Source: Clostridiales bacterium
GTDB taxonomy: Bacteria; Bacillota; Clostridia; Christensenellales; Aristaeellaceae
Reading direction: 5' to 3'
NCBI GenBank assembly: GCA_022787165.1
Contig: JALFVL010000007.1
Span: 62,001-126,000 of the forward strand
DNA: 64,000 nucleotides
A program made the translations under genes and the position numbers. Below, in pieces: positions 23,683 through 32,245 of the stretch; the first letter of the stretch is position 1; each line of letters opens with the position of its first letter. The notes under the pieces were generated by a model, which searched no databases, was not told the origin of the DNA, and saw only the letters and a list, made by a program, of their open reading frames with translations.

Positions 23683-24273
23683 ATGAACGCGGTCTTCTGC
23701 GGCATGCTGCTTATCGGGCTGCTTCGCGCGGCGGCGACGGGGCAGGCGGAGGCGGCGCAGCAGGCGCTGCTTGGCGGCGCGGGCGAGGCGGTGACGCTCT
23801 GCCTGTCGCTGGCCGGGGCGTATGCGTTCTTCGGCGGGCTGCTGGAGGTGCTGCGCGAGAGCGGCGCTGCGCAGGCGCTGGCCGGGGCGATGGAGCGGCC
23901 GCTGCGGCGGCTGTTTCCGTTTGCGCCGGGGGAGGAGCGCGCGCTGGGCGACATCTGCATGAACCTCGCCGCGAACATGCTGGGCATGGGCGGCGCTGCC
24001 ACGCCGGCAGGTCTCTCGGCGATGAAGACGATGGCAGCAGGCGGGGAGGGCCGGGCGAGCGACGCGATGATCCTCTTCCTCGTCGTCAACACGTCGAGCG
24101 TACAGCTGCTGCCCACGACGATGATCGCGCTGCGCGCGCAGGCGGGCGCGGCGCATCCGGCGGACATCATCCTGCCGACGCTGCTGGCGACGTCGGTTTC
24201 GACGGCCTGCGGCGTCATGCTGTGCCGGTTGTTCGCCGGGCGGAGAGGGGGAGCGCGCGCATGTCCTCGCTGA
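23683..24273 (+). CDS. spmA: Spore maturation protein A
   Basis: A 196-aa membrane protein with the nucleoside-recognition (Gate) fold of SpmA: GDICMNLAANMLGMGGAATP, AMKTM and VVNTSSVQLLPTTMIALRAQ are characteristic. With SpmB it is needed for spore-core dehydration and heat resistance in Bacillus; the mechanism is unclear. I start it at ATG 23683, after GGGGTGAT; the frame runs further upstream but through a terminator. It overlaps spmB by 13 bases. It is evidence that the organism has a sporulation programme. Confidence 0.9.
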   Translation: MNAVFCGMLLIGLLRAAATGQAEAAQQALLGGAGEAVTLCLSLAGAYAFFGGLLEVLRESGAAQALAGAMERPLRRLFPFAPGEERALGDICMNLAANMLGMGGAATPAGLSAMKTMAAGGEGRASDAMILFLVVNTSSVQLLPTTMIALRAQAGAAHPADIILPTLLATSVSTACGVMLCRLFAGRRGGARACPR

Positions 24274-24758
24274 TTCTGCCCGCGCTGCTCGTCGGGGCCC
24301 TGCTGGCGGCGCTATGCAGGCATGTCGATGTCTACACGGCGTTTGTGCGCGGGGCGAAGGAGGGGCTTTTGACGCTTGCGAGCATGGCGCCGTATCTGGC
24401 GGCGATCCTGACGGTGACAGCGCTCTGGCGGCAGACCGGGCTGACGGCGGCGCTCACACGGGCGCTGGCGCCGCTGCTCACGCGCCTCGGGCTGCCGGCG
24501 GAGGTCATCGGCGTCGTGCTGCTGCGCCCACTGTCGGCTTCCGCCGCGCTGGCGGCGGCCAGAGAGGCGCTGACGCTCGTCGGCGCGGACAGCAGGGCAG
24601 GGCGGATGGTCTGCGTGATCTGCGGGGCGAGCGAGACGGTCTTCTTTACGGGCGCGCTGTATCTGGGCGCGGCGGGTGTGAGGCGCGGGCGCTACGCGGT
24701 GCCGGTGGCGATGCTGGCCTACGCGGCGGGCGTGCTCGCGGCGGCGGCGGTTGCATAA
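24261..24758 (+). CDS. spmB: Spore maturation protein B
   Basis: A 165-aa membrane protein of the same Gate fold: VDVYTAFVRGAKEGLLTLAS, LRPLSASAALAA and ICGASETVFFTGALYLGAAG match SpmB. The ATG lies inside the end of spmA, so translation is coupled. The TAA stop is shared with the first bases of a family B element (TAAAACCGGCATG). Confidence 0.9.
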   Translation: MSSLILPALLVGALLAALCRHVDVYTAFVRGAKEGLLTLASMAPYLAAILTVTALWRQTGLTAALTRALAPLLTRLGLPAEVIGVVLLRPLSASAALAAAREALTLVGADSRAGRMVCVICGASETVFFTGALYLGAAGVRRGRYAVPVAMLAYAAGVLAAAAVA

Positions 24759-24852
24759 AACCGGCATGCTGCCGGCGGCATCTCCGACAAGGGTTTGCAA
24801 GCTCCGCTGCTTTGTGCCCGAGGCCGAAGCTTTGCGGATGGATTTCCATAAC
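24758..24852 (+). repeat. Family B element, single copy after spmB
   Basis: Hairpin ACCGGCA-TGC-TGCCGGC, then TCTCCGACAAGGGTTTGC, CTTTGTGCCCGAGGCCG and CCATAAC. Begins at the spmB stop codon. Confidence 0.88.
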
Positions 24853-24854
24853 GA

Positions 24855-24888
24855 AAAAAGGTCAGACCGGAAAAAGTCTGACCTTTTT
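24855..24888. terminator. Bidirectional terminator between spmB and oppF
   Basis: Perfect 13-bp stem AAAAAGGTCAGAC/GTCTGACCTTTTT with an 8-nt loop, giving T-runs in both directions between convergent units. Confidence 0.95.
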
Positions 24889-24900
24889 GGGTGCGCTGAT

Positions 24901-25048
24901 TGGCGGGATGAACCCGTCTCAATCGTAGGCTGCTGCGCAGCCTGCTCTGAGACTTCGTTATTGATCGATTGGGGGACGATAGGGCTGCCGCCCTATGACC
25001 TGCTTGGGGATTTCATCCCCAACCCCCTTCTTCGCTTCGCGCGGGTGA
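24901..25048 (-). repeat. Family A multi-hairpin element, copy A5
   Basis: The only copy on the minus strand, 23 bp after the stop of the minus-strand oppF gene and in its sense orientation. Hairpin 1 is TTGGGGAT-GAA-ATCCCCAA; the second block is AGGGCGGCAGCCCT; hairpin 3 has GTCTCA/TGAGAC and GGCTGC/GCAGCC stems. Confidence 0.9.
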
Positions 25049-25071
25049 AAGGGATTTGGAGAGAATCGGGA

Positions 25072-26082
25072 TCAATCCCGGAGCGTAGCGAGCTTCTCGC
25101 GATAGCCATCGAGCTCCGGCCGGTTGCCGTAGACGAAATGGCCCGGCTCAAACTCCACGAACTCGGGCAGCTCGGCCGAATAATTGTGTACCGACGGGTC
25201 GTAGACGAGCAGCTTCTTGCTGCGCTCGAGCTCCGGGTTGGGCAGGGGCACGGCGGAGAGCAGCGCGCGGGTATAGGGATGCAGCGGGTGGCGGTAGAGC
25301 GTTTCCGTGTCGGCCAGCTCGACGATCTTGCCCAAATGGACGACGGCGATGCGGTCGCAGATGAAGCGCATGACGGAGAGGTCGTGCGAGATGAACAGAT
25401 AGGTCAGCCTGCGCTCGCGCTGGAGCTTGGAGAGCAGGTTGAGCACCTGCGCGCGGATGGAGACATCCAGAGCGGAGATCGGCTCGTCGGCGATGATGAA
25501 CTCCGGCTGCATGATCAGCGCGCGGGCGATGCCGATGCGCTGGCGCTGGCCGCCGGAGAACTCGTGCGGGAAGCGGCTGGAAAACTCCGGCAGCAGGCCG
25601 ACATCCTCGAGCGCGCGGGAGACGGCCTCATGGATGTATTCCTTGCTGGCGCGCGTGCCCTTGCTGTACAGGCCCTCGGCGACGATGTATTCGACCTTGG
25701 CGCGCTCATTGAGCGAGGCCATCGGGTCCTGGAAGATCATCTGAATCTTGCGGGTCATCTCCCGGTCGAGCGCGCGGGGAATGCTGCCGCTGATGCGCTG
25801 GCCGAGGTAGAGGATTTCGCCGGAGGAGACGGGCTGGATGCGCATGATCGCGCGGCCGATGGTCGTCTTGCCGGAGCCGCTCTCGCCGACAACGCCGAAG
25901 GTTTCGCCGCGGCGGATGTCGAAGCTGACACCGCGCACGGCCTGAAACGCCTTGCGGCCACGGCCGAAGGTCACGCCGAGATTGCGGACGCTGACAAGCG
26001 TTTCCTTCATGGAGGCGTCAAGCGTCTCGCTCATCGCGGGGCGTAGCGTATCGCTGAGCGCTTCGCTGCGGGAATCAGTCAT
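25072..26082 (-). CDS. oppF: Oligopeptide ABC transporter ATPase
   Basis: A 336-aa ATPase: Walker A GESGSGKTT, FSGGQRQRIGIARAL signature, Walker B IIADEPISALD, switch LFISHDLSV, and the C-terminal oligo_HPY-type segment HPLHPYTRALLSAVP. The N-terminus is unusually extended (about 25 residues before the first strand). The ATG at 26082 overlaps the oppD stop by 8 bases and follows GGGAGGG. Last gene of oppABCDF. Family members import peptides and, in some cases, other solutes. Confidence 0.93.
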   Translation of the reverse strand: MTDSRSEALSDTLRPAMSETLDASMKETLVSVRNLGVTFGRGRKAFQAVRGVSFDIRRGETFGVVGESGSGKTTIGRAIMRIQPVSSGEILYLGQRISGSIPRALDREMTRKIQMIFQDPMASLNERAKVEYIVAEGLYSKGTRASKEYIHEAVSRALEDVGLLPEFSSRFPHEFSGGQRQRIGIARALIMQPEFIIADEPISALDVSIRAQVLNLLSKLQRERRLTYLFISHDLSVMRFICDRIAVVHLGKIVELADTETLYRHPLHPYTRALLSAVPLPNPELERSKKLLVYDPSVHNYSAELPEFVEFEPGHFVYGNRPELDGYREKLATLRD

Positions 26083-27118
26083 GGATCAGCCCTCCCATCT
26101 CGCGGATTCGGCCGAGGATTTCGGGACGCTCGACCTTCGGCGCGCGCGGGTCGAGCAGCCACGTCCGCGCCTTGTGCGTGGGCGAGACGTCGAAATAGGG
26201 CGGCCGGTATTGGTAGTCGATCTTGAGCGCATAGGGGTTGCGCGGGGCAAAGGCGTCGCCGTGGATGGGCTTGAAGAGGTTGGGCGGCGTGCCGGCGATG
26301 GCGAAGAGATCCTTGCCGCGCTCGCCGAGCTGAGGCAGGGAGGAGAGCAGCGCCCAGGTATAGGGGTGGCGCGCGTCGTAGAAGATCTCCTCGCTCTTGC
26401 CGATCTCGACGATATCGCCGGCATACATGACAGCGATGCGGTCGGCGACGCTGGCGACGACACCCAAATCATGCGTGATGTAGATGAGCGTGAGGCCATA
26501 GCGGCTTTGCAGGTCGCGCAGCAGGCCGAGAATCTGCGCCTGAATCGTGACGTCGAGCGCGGTCGTCGGCTCGTCGCAGATCAGAATCTCCGGGTTGCAG
26601 GCGACGGCGATGGCGATGACGACGCGCTGGCGCATGCCGCCGGAGAACTCGTGCGGATACTGCTTGTAGCGGCGCTCCGGGTCGGTGATGCCCACGTCGC
26701 GCAGGATTTCGATCGCGCGCGCCCTGGCCGCCTTGCCGCGCAGACCCTGATGCAGCGCGAGCGTCTCGGCGATCTGCTTGCCCACGGGCATCAGCGGGGA
26801 GAGGGCGGTCATCGGGTCCTGGAAGACCATCGCGATGCGCTTGCCGCGCACGCGGAGCCATTCCTTTTCGGTGGTGTATTTGGCGATGTCCTCGCCCTCA
26901 AAGAGGATGCTGCCGCCGTCGATGCGGCCGTTGTTGTCGAGCATGCCCATGAAGGACTTGGTGAAGACGCTCTTGCCGGAGCCGCTCTCGCCGACGATGG
27001 CGAGGCTCTCGCCGCGGTGCAGGTCGATGGATGCGCCGCGCACGGCGGTCAGCGTCTGGCCGCGCAGCGTGAAGCGGACGACCAGGTCGCGCACGGAGAG
27101 CACAACGTCGTTTTCCAT
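26075..27118 (-). CDS. oppD: Oligopeptide ABC transporter ATPase
   Basis: A 347-aa ATPase: Walker [25 protein letters not shown] signature, Walker [15 protein letters not shown], switch [10 protein letters not shown], and [13 protein letters not shown] near the C-terminus, followed by an extension (about 285-347) that would normally carry the iron-sulfur cysteines of many OppD proteins; none is obvious here. It follows oppC by 13 bases and overlaps oppF. Confidence 0.93.
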   Translation of the reverse strand: MENDVVLSVRDLVVRFTLRGQTLTAVRGASIDLHRGESLAIVGESGSGKSVFTKSFMGMLDNNGRIDGGSILFEGEDIAKYTTEKEWLRVRGKRIAMVFQDPMTALSPLMPVGKQIAETLALHQGLRGKAARARAIEILRDVGITDPERRYKQYPHEFSGGMRQRVVIAIAVACNPEILICDEPTTALDVTIQAQILGLLRDLQSRYGLTLIYITHDLGVVASVADRIAVMYAGDIVEIGKSEEIFYDARHPYTWALLSSLPQLGERGKDLFAIAGTPPNLFKPIHGDAFAPRNPYALKIDYQYRPPYFDVSPTHKARTWLLDPRAPKVERPEILGRIREMGGLIHD

Positions 27119-27131
27119 GATGCTGCCCTCC

Positions 27132-28142
27132 TTACTCGATGTGGTTCTTCGGGTCGGCGGCGTCGGAGAAGGCGTTGCCGATCATGTAGAACGCGACAGT
27201 GATGATCGAAATGACGATGGCCGGGAAGTAGAGCTGGTAGACCAGCGCCGGGTTGAGCATGACCTGCTTGCCCTCGTTGATGAGGTTGCCCAGCGAGGGG
27301 ATCGTGACCGGCAGGCCCAGGCCGATATAGGTCAGGAAGACCTCCGTTCCGATGGCGCCCGGCACGGCCAGCGCCATGCGCAGCATGATGACCGAGACCA
27401 TGTAGGGCAGCAGGTTGCGGGTGATGATGCGGGGCGTGCTTGTGCCCAGGCAGCGCGAGGCGAGATTGTACTCCCGGTCGCGGATGATGACGATCTGGTT
27501 GCGGATGAAGCGGGCCATCGAGAACCAGCCGGTCAGGCACATGACGAAGGTGACGGTGAAGAGCGACGGGCGCATCATGTAGGCGAAGAGCATGCGGATG
27601 ATGGTTGTCGGGATGTTGTCGATGACGTTGTAGATCTCGGTGAACAACCGGTCAAGACGGCGCACATAGCCCCAGATTGCGCCCATGATGATGCCGATGA
27701 GCGCCTCGAAGAAGGCGACGACCACGCCGATGAACAGCGAGGTGCGCGTGCCGCTCCAGAGACGGGCCCACAGATCCTGGCCGATGGCGTTGGTGCCGAA
27801 CCAGAAGGCCGCGGACGGCGGCTGGTTTTTGAGCATGAAGCCCGTCACGGGGTCGTTGTTGATGATGTTGGGGTCGCGCTGGCCGGGCAGCAGCGGCTGG
27901 ATGAACGTGAACGCCAGCAGAATGACCAGCAGCCAGAGGAAAAAGATCGCCGTTTTGTTCTTGCGGAAGGCGCGAAGCGTCGAGCCCCAGTAGGAGTAGT
28001 TCGAGTAGCCGCCCTTTTCGCCTGCGGCGGCGTCATACTCGGCGCGCTCAAAGAGCTCGTCGGGCAGCCTGTCGGGATAGGTGTCAAACATCGAGACGGT
28101 GGAGGCGGCGTCCGCCGCGCTCTTTTTCTTGAAGAAAGCCAT
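27132..28142 (-). CDS. oppC: Oligopeptide ABC transporter permease
   Basis: A 336-aa permease: OppC-type N-terminal domain (YWGSTLRAFRKNKTAIFFLW), FWFGTNAIGQDLWARLWSGT and the EAA-like loop DREYNLASRCLGTSTPRII. The ATG at 28142 shares one base with the oppB stop (TGATG). The cytoplasmic N-terminus before the first helix is long (about 60 residues). A much longer open frame upstream lies opposite oppB and is not used. Confidence 0.93.
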   Translation of the reverse strand: MAFFKKKSAADAASTVSMFDTYPDRLPDELFERAEYDAAAGEKGGYSNYSYWGSTLRAFRKNKTAIFFLWLLVILLAFTFIQPLLPGQRDPNIINNDPVTGFMLKNQPPSAAFWFGTNAIGQDLWARLWSGTRTSLFIGVVVAFFEALIGIIMGAIWGYVRRLDRLFTEIYNVIDNIPTTIIRMLFAYMMRPSLFTVTFVMCLTGWFSMARFIRNQIVIIRDREYNLASRCLGTSTPRIITRNLLPYMVSVIMLRMALAVPGAIGTEVFLTYIGLGLPVTIPSLGNLINEGKQVMLNPALVYQLYFPAIVISIITVAFYMIGNAFSDAADPKNHIE

Positions 28143-29086
28143 CAGCGGCTGCCTCCCTTCTTGTCCAGACTGATGCGCGGGTCGCAGATTGCCATCGCGA
28201 GATCGCCCAGCAGCAAGCCGAACACGCCCATGACTGCGTAGAGCAGCACGACCGCCTGCACGACCGGGTTGTCCTGCTTCTGAATCGACGTGATCAGCAG
28301 GCCGCCCATGCCGGGGATGGAGAAGAGCGCCTCGACGTAGATCGAGCCGGAGATCGTGAAGAGGATCGTGCTGGGCAGGTACTGCGCCAGCGGGATGAAC
28401 GCGTTGCGCACGACGTGGCGCAGCATGATTTTGTTGTTGGGCATGCCCTTGGCGCGCGCGAGCTTGATGTAGTCGCGGTTGAGCTCGTCGACCATATAGC
28501 GGCGAATCCACATGGCGTAGTTGGCCGTCGGCCCCAGCGCCATGCAGACCAGCGGGAGAACGTAGCTCTCCGGCTTGGCGCTGTTGAAGAGCATGGGCAA
28601 AGGCGTCGACGCCGTGACGGAAATCTGGATCATCAGGTAATAGACAATCGGCGGCACGGCGTTGATGAAGACGATGTAGCCCGTGCCGAGCTTGTCCCAC
28701 AGGCCGTGGGGCCTGCGGGCCATGAGCACGCCGAGCGAGCAGCCCAGCACCAGCGAGATCGCGATGGCGCCCAGACCAAAGCCGATGGAATACGGCATCT
28801 TCTTGGCGAGAATCTTTGTGACCGGCGTCTTGGGCTGCAGCGTGACGGAGCGGCCGAAATCCAGATGCGCCAGGTCATCATAGAAGCCTGCGAGCTGCTT
28901 GTACCAGGGATCGAGCAGACCCAGATTCTCCAGAATCTTCTGCTTGTTTTCCTCGGTCATGGAATCCGCGCGCCCGCCGAAGTAGCCCTCCACCGGCATC
29001 AGGCGCATCAGCAGAAAGACGACCGTGATGACGATAAACATGGAGACCAGCGCAGTGGCCAGACGCTTGACGATATATTTGAGCAA
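28142..29086 (-). CDS. oppB: Oligopeptide ABC transporter permease
   Basis: A permease of about 314 aa with six helices and the EAA loop DYIKLARAKGMPNNKIMLRH. An AGGAG site at 29097-29101 is one base from the GTG at 29095 but ten bases from an in-frame TTG at 29086. The TTG gives the usual LLKYIVKRLATAL start, so I prefer it, with 29095 as the alternative. It ends in TGATG shared with oppC. A strong hairpin separates it from oppA. Confidence 0.92.
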   Translation of the reverse strand: MLKYIVKRLATALVSMFIVITVVFLLMRLMPVEGYFGGRADSMTEENKQKILENLGLLDPWYKQLAGFYDDLAHLDFGRSVTLQPKTPVTKILAKKMPYSIGFGLGAIAISLVLGCSLGVLMARRPHGLWDKLGTGYIVFINAVPPIVYYLMIQISVTASTPLPMLFNSAKPESYVLPLVCMALGPTANYAMWIRRYMVDELNRDYIKLARAKGMPNNKIMLRHVVRNAFIPLAQYLPSTILFTISGSIYVEALFSIPGMGGLLITSIQKQDNPVVQAVVLLYAVMGVFGLLLGDLAMAICDPRISLDKKGGSR

Positions 29087-29177
29087 GCCGTACACACTCC
29101 TTTGTGAGTCGCCGCCATCGAGGAGCGTCTCTTGCGTTCAGGCGCTCTTCGATGGGGGCGGTTCAGAAATGGGAAGG

Positions 29178-29208
29178 GGGAGCAGGACGCGCAGCGCGTC
29201 CTGCTCCC
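29178..29208 (-). terminator. Intercistronic hairpin between oppA and oppB
   Basis: Perfect 14-bp stem GGGAGCAGGACGCG/CGCGTCCTGCTCCC with a 3-nt loop, 13 bp after the oppA stop, followed on minus by a pyrimidine-rich but T-poor exit. Probably a partial terminator or 3'-end stabiliser favouring oppA mRNA. Confidence 0.65.
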
Positions 29209-29221
29209 GGGAAGAAGGAAA

Positions 29222-31126
29222 TCACTCGAGGGCGGCCAGGCGCGCGTCGCGCTCGGCTTCCCACTGGGTCAGCAGCTCGGCATATTCCTCCATGCCGAAC
29301 GGGCTCTCGTAGATCCACTGATACTTGTAGCGGCTCTCGGAGGCGCCGAAGGGCGCGCGCTGAGATTCGAACGGGTTGAGGTAGCTGGCGACATAGCCGC
29401 CGCCGTCCATGCAGAACGGGATGACGTAGGCCTCGTCGATCAGCCACGCCTCAGCCTCCGCGAGAATCGCGTAGCGCTTGGCGAGATCCTGCTCGGCGAA
29501 GGCCGGCTCGACCATCTGGTCGTAGACCAGGTCGGTCCACCAGCCGCCGACGCGATCCTGCTTGGCGCCGGGGGTGTCCTCCGTCGCCGGGACGCCCAGG
29601 CCGTTGCCCATGAAGATATAGGCGTACTTCTGGGAGACGCGGAACGGATCGGTAAAGGTGTAGGGATCGGCGTAGTCCGGGCCCCAGTAGACCTCCATGA
29701 AGGAGTAGTTGCCGGCGCGGCGGGTGGTGTTCAGGTAGTCGTCGTCGGAGTAGCCGTCGATGATGATGTCGATGTAGTCGCTGCCCAGCAGCTTTTCGAG
29801 CTGCTGCTCGACGACCTGCGCGCGCTGGGTGAGGGCGGCGTCACCGGTGTTGTAGGGCATGTAGAGCTTGACCGGGAAGGTCACGCCCGCGGCGGTCAGC
29901 TCCTCGACGGCCTTGGCCTTGTACTCGAGGGCCAGCTCGCTGTTGAAGGAATCGGTGTTGGAGATGGCGGCGAGGCTGCCGGTCCGCGTGTATTCGCCGG
30001 CGCCGGTCGCGAAGCCCGGAGGCGTGATCGTGTTGATCATCAGGCTGCGGGCGGATTCCTCGTCGGAGACCTTGGTCATCATGGCAGCGACGCGGTCAAG
30101 ACCGTGGAAGAGGGACTTGCGGAAGTTCTTGTTCTGCGCGGCGAGGAAGTAGTTCTCCGGGTCATATTCCGCGGGATAGTTGTAGCTGCCGTCCGCGCCC
30201 TTGATGTAGTAGTTGAAGGCGTACCAGTAGGAGTAGTTGAAGGCGGCGCGGCTCGGGCGAAGCATCTTGGAGAGCTCCGGGTCGGCGAGCCAGGTCTGCG
30301 CTTCGGAGGCGGTCAGCGAGGCGGTCATGATCTCGCCGCGCTTGAAGAGCTCAGCGCTGAGCGTGGAGGCCTCGGAGTTGAACGTCTCGTTGATCTCCTC
30401 GATGTGGATATCCTCGATATCCCAGTAGGTAGGATTGCGCTTGAGAACGCGGCGGGCGCTGGGCTCCCAGTCCGTCAGGATAAAGGCGCCGCAGTAGAGG
30501 ATGGCGTAGTTGCCGGTGCCAAAGTCCTCACCCATCTCCTCGCCGAACTCGCGGTTGCAGGGCATGAAGCAGACGTAGGAGAGCATGGACTCAAAGTAGG
30601 CGACCGGCTGCTCGAGCGTGTACTGGAGGGTGTAATCGTCAAGCGCCTTGACGCCGACGTCCTCCCACTCGCACTCACCGTTGAAGTACGCCTCGGCGTT
30701 TTTGATGACGTAGAGGATGTCGCTGGTCTTGGAGACCTGCTCCAGCGTGCTGTCAAGCACGCGGCTGGCGGAGTAGACGAAGTCGTCCGCGACGACCTCC
30801 GCGCCGTATTCCTCCATGTCGGCGGTCATCCACTTGACGCCCGGACGCAGGTGGAATGTCCAGGTCAGGCCGTCCTCGGAGCACTCCCAGCTCTCCGCCA
30901 GGCAGGGCTGCAGGATGCCGTAATTGTCGTATTCCACGAGCGTGTCGATGAAGTTGGCGCTGGACTCGTAGCTCGACTCATACATGTAGTTGAGCGTCGC
31001 CCAGTCGGCGGAGTAGACGTCATAGTAGATCTGGGAGGCGGCATGAGCCTTGTCCGTTTCGGCGAGAGAGACGCCGCACAGGAACACAAGGGTCATCGCG
31101 AGCAGCGCACAGAGCGTTCTTTTCAC
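29222..31126 (-). CDS. oppA: Oligopeptide ABC transporter substrate-binding protein
   Basis: A 634-aa solute-binding protein of SBP family 5: signal peptide (VKRTLCALLAMTLVFLCGVS), DTLVEYDNYGILQPCLAESW near the start, LTWTFHLRPGVKW, then ...NFRKSLFHGLDR in the middle and MEVYWGPDYADPYTFTDPF. I start it at GTG 31126, after GGAAGGA. No lipobox Cys is seen at the cleavage site, so it is probably secreted or held by the transporter rather than lipid-anchored. First gene of oppABCDF. The ligand is unknown. Confidence 0.92.
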   Translation of the reverse strand: MKRTLCALLAMTLVFLCGVSLAETDKAHAASQIYYDVYSADWATLNYMYESSYESSANFIDTLVEYDNYGILQPCLAESWECSEDGLTWTFHLRPGVKWMTADMEEYGAEVVADDFVYSASRVLDSTLEQVSKTSDILYVIKNAEAYFNGECEWEDVGVKALDDYTLQYTLEQPVAYFESMLSYVCFMPCNREFGEEMGEDFGTGNYAILYCGAFILTDWEPSARRVLKRNPTYWDIEDIHIEEINETFNSEASTLSAELFKRGEIMTASLTASEAQTWLADPELSKMLRPSRAAFNYSYWYAFNYYIKGADGSYNYPAEYDPENYFLAAQNKNFRKSLFHGLDRVAAMMTKVSDEESARSLMINTITPPGFATGAGEYTRTGSLAAISNTDSFNSELALEYKAKAVEELTAAGVTFPVKLYMPYNTGDAALTQRAQVVEQQLEKLLGSDYIDIIIDGYSDDDYLNTTRRAGNYSFMEVYWGPDYADPYTFTDPFRVSQKYAYIFMGNGLGVPATEDTPGAKQDRVGGWWTDLVYDQMVEPAFAEQDLAKRYAILAEAEAWLIDEAYVIPFCMDGGGYVASYLNPFESQRAPFGASESRYKYQWIYESPFGMEEYAELLTQWEAERDARLAALE

Positions 31127-31212
31127 TTGGATTCCTTCCTTTCCGGCCGAGAAACGGCCCTGAAGCTGAGAAGACGGCGGAAAAACCGCGCATCCATTCT
31201 CTTTTCCTGGGT

Positions 31213-31241
31213 AGAATATCAAAAAGTGGATAAAATTGCAA
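31213..31241 (-). promoter_or_regulatory. Promoter of oppABCDF
   Basis: On the minus strand, TTGCAA (31236-31241), 17-bp spacer, TATTCT (31213-31218). The 322-bp gap 31127-31448 holds this, the divergent promoter at 31359-31387 and no gene. Confidence 0.55.
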
Positions 31242-31358
31242 TATGACACCGAAATAAATTCATTTTCTTTTTTTCTTTTTGGACCTTTTCCAAAGAAACG
31301 GAAACGGGAAAGCGCCCTGCTTGCGGTTGCGTCGTGTTTTTTCCAAAAAGCGGGACGG

Positions 31359-31387
31359 TTTACAATTTCATCCGGGCGCGATATAAT
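31359..31387 (+). promoter_or_regulatory. Promoter of the esterase-dprA unit
   Basis: TTTACA (31359-31364), 17-bp spacer, TATAAT (31382-31387). Confidence 0.8.
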
Positions 31388-31448
31388 CAGAATCGGCGCG
31401 CCGCCATTGCGCGCGGCGGCCCACTAAGAAGGAAAGCGGGGGATTCTC

Positions 31449-32228
31449 TTGACCCTGAAAAGAGACGTATGCTTTACGCCGGCCAACCGGACGCGCACGC
31501 TGCACATCTGGCTGCCGGAGGATTATGAACAGTCAAACGAGCGTTATCCGGTGATGTACTTCTTTGACGGGCACAACCTGTTCTACAATTCGGATGCGAC
31601 CTACGGCAAGAGCTGGGGGCTGCTCGAGTTTATGCAGGGCTGGGAGAAGAAGATGATCATCGTCGGCGTCGAATGCAGCCACGAGGGCGCGAGCCGCCTC
31701 GTCGAATACTGCCCGTATCACTTCCGCAAGGGCTTTCTGGGCGAGATCGACGGCACGGGCGACGCGACGCTGCGCTGGATGATCGAGGAGCTCAAGCCGA
31801 TGATCGACAGCGAATACAGGACGATCCCCTTCAGGGAATGCACGGCCATCGGCGGGGCGAGCATGGGCGGGCTGATGAGCCTCTACGCCGTCATTCGCTA
31901 CAACCGCTGGTTCTCCAAGGCGGCATGCCTCTCGAGCACCATCGCGCCCTGCATGGAGGAATTCGCGCAGGATATCGCGCGCTGCGAGATCGACCCGGAT
32001 ACGCGGGTGTACCTCGCCTGGGGCTCCGAGGAGGGGCGCGGCACGAAGGAATACCCGCGCAACGACAGCCGCGACGACATGACGCGCCGCAACACGGAGC
32101 TGGCCGCGCGCCTGGAGCGCCGCGGCGCGAATACGCGCGTCTACTGCCAGCAGGGCGGACACCACTGCGAGGCCGACTGGGAAAAGCAGGTTCCGGGCTT
32201 CATGAACTATCTCTGGCTCGACCGTTAA
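31449..32228 (+). CDS. Alpha/beta-hydrolase, putative esterase (esterase D/enterochelin-esterase type)
   Basis: A 259-aa serine hydrolase of the PF00756 group: YPVMYFFDGHNLFY near the N-terminus, nucleophile elbow GGASMGG (about 137-143), and catalytic His in QQGGHHCEADWEKQ near the C-terminus. It starts at TTG after a GGAAAGCGGGGG stretch, with no better in-frame start. No signal peptide. Relatives act on acyl sugars, enterobactin-like esters or glutathione esters, so the substrate is open. It precedes dprA by 17 bases and is probably co-transcribed. Confidence 0.8.
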   Translation: MTLKRDVCFTPANRTRTLHIWLPEDYEQSNERYPVMYFFDGHNLFYNSDATYGKSWGLLEFMQGWEKKMIIVGVECSHEGASRLVEYCPYHFRKGFLGEIDGTGDATLRWMIEELKPMIDSEYRTIPFRECTAIGGASMGGLMSLYAVIRYNRWFSKAACLSSTIAPCMEEFAQDIARCEIDPDTRVYLAWGSEEGRGTKEYPRNDSRDDMTRRNTELAARLERRGANTRVYCQQGGHHCEADWEKQVPGFMNYLWLDR

Positions 32229-32245
32229 AAAAAGGAGGCTCTCTC

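Noticed and set aside
29132-31246. Open frame of 704 codons on the plus strand
   Set aside because: Antisense to oppA, which has a signal peptide and family motifs.
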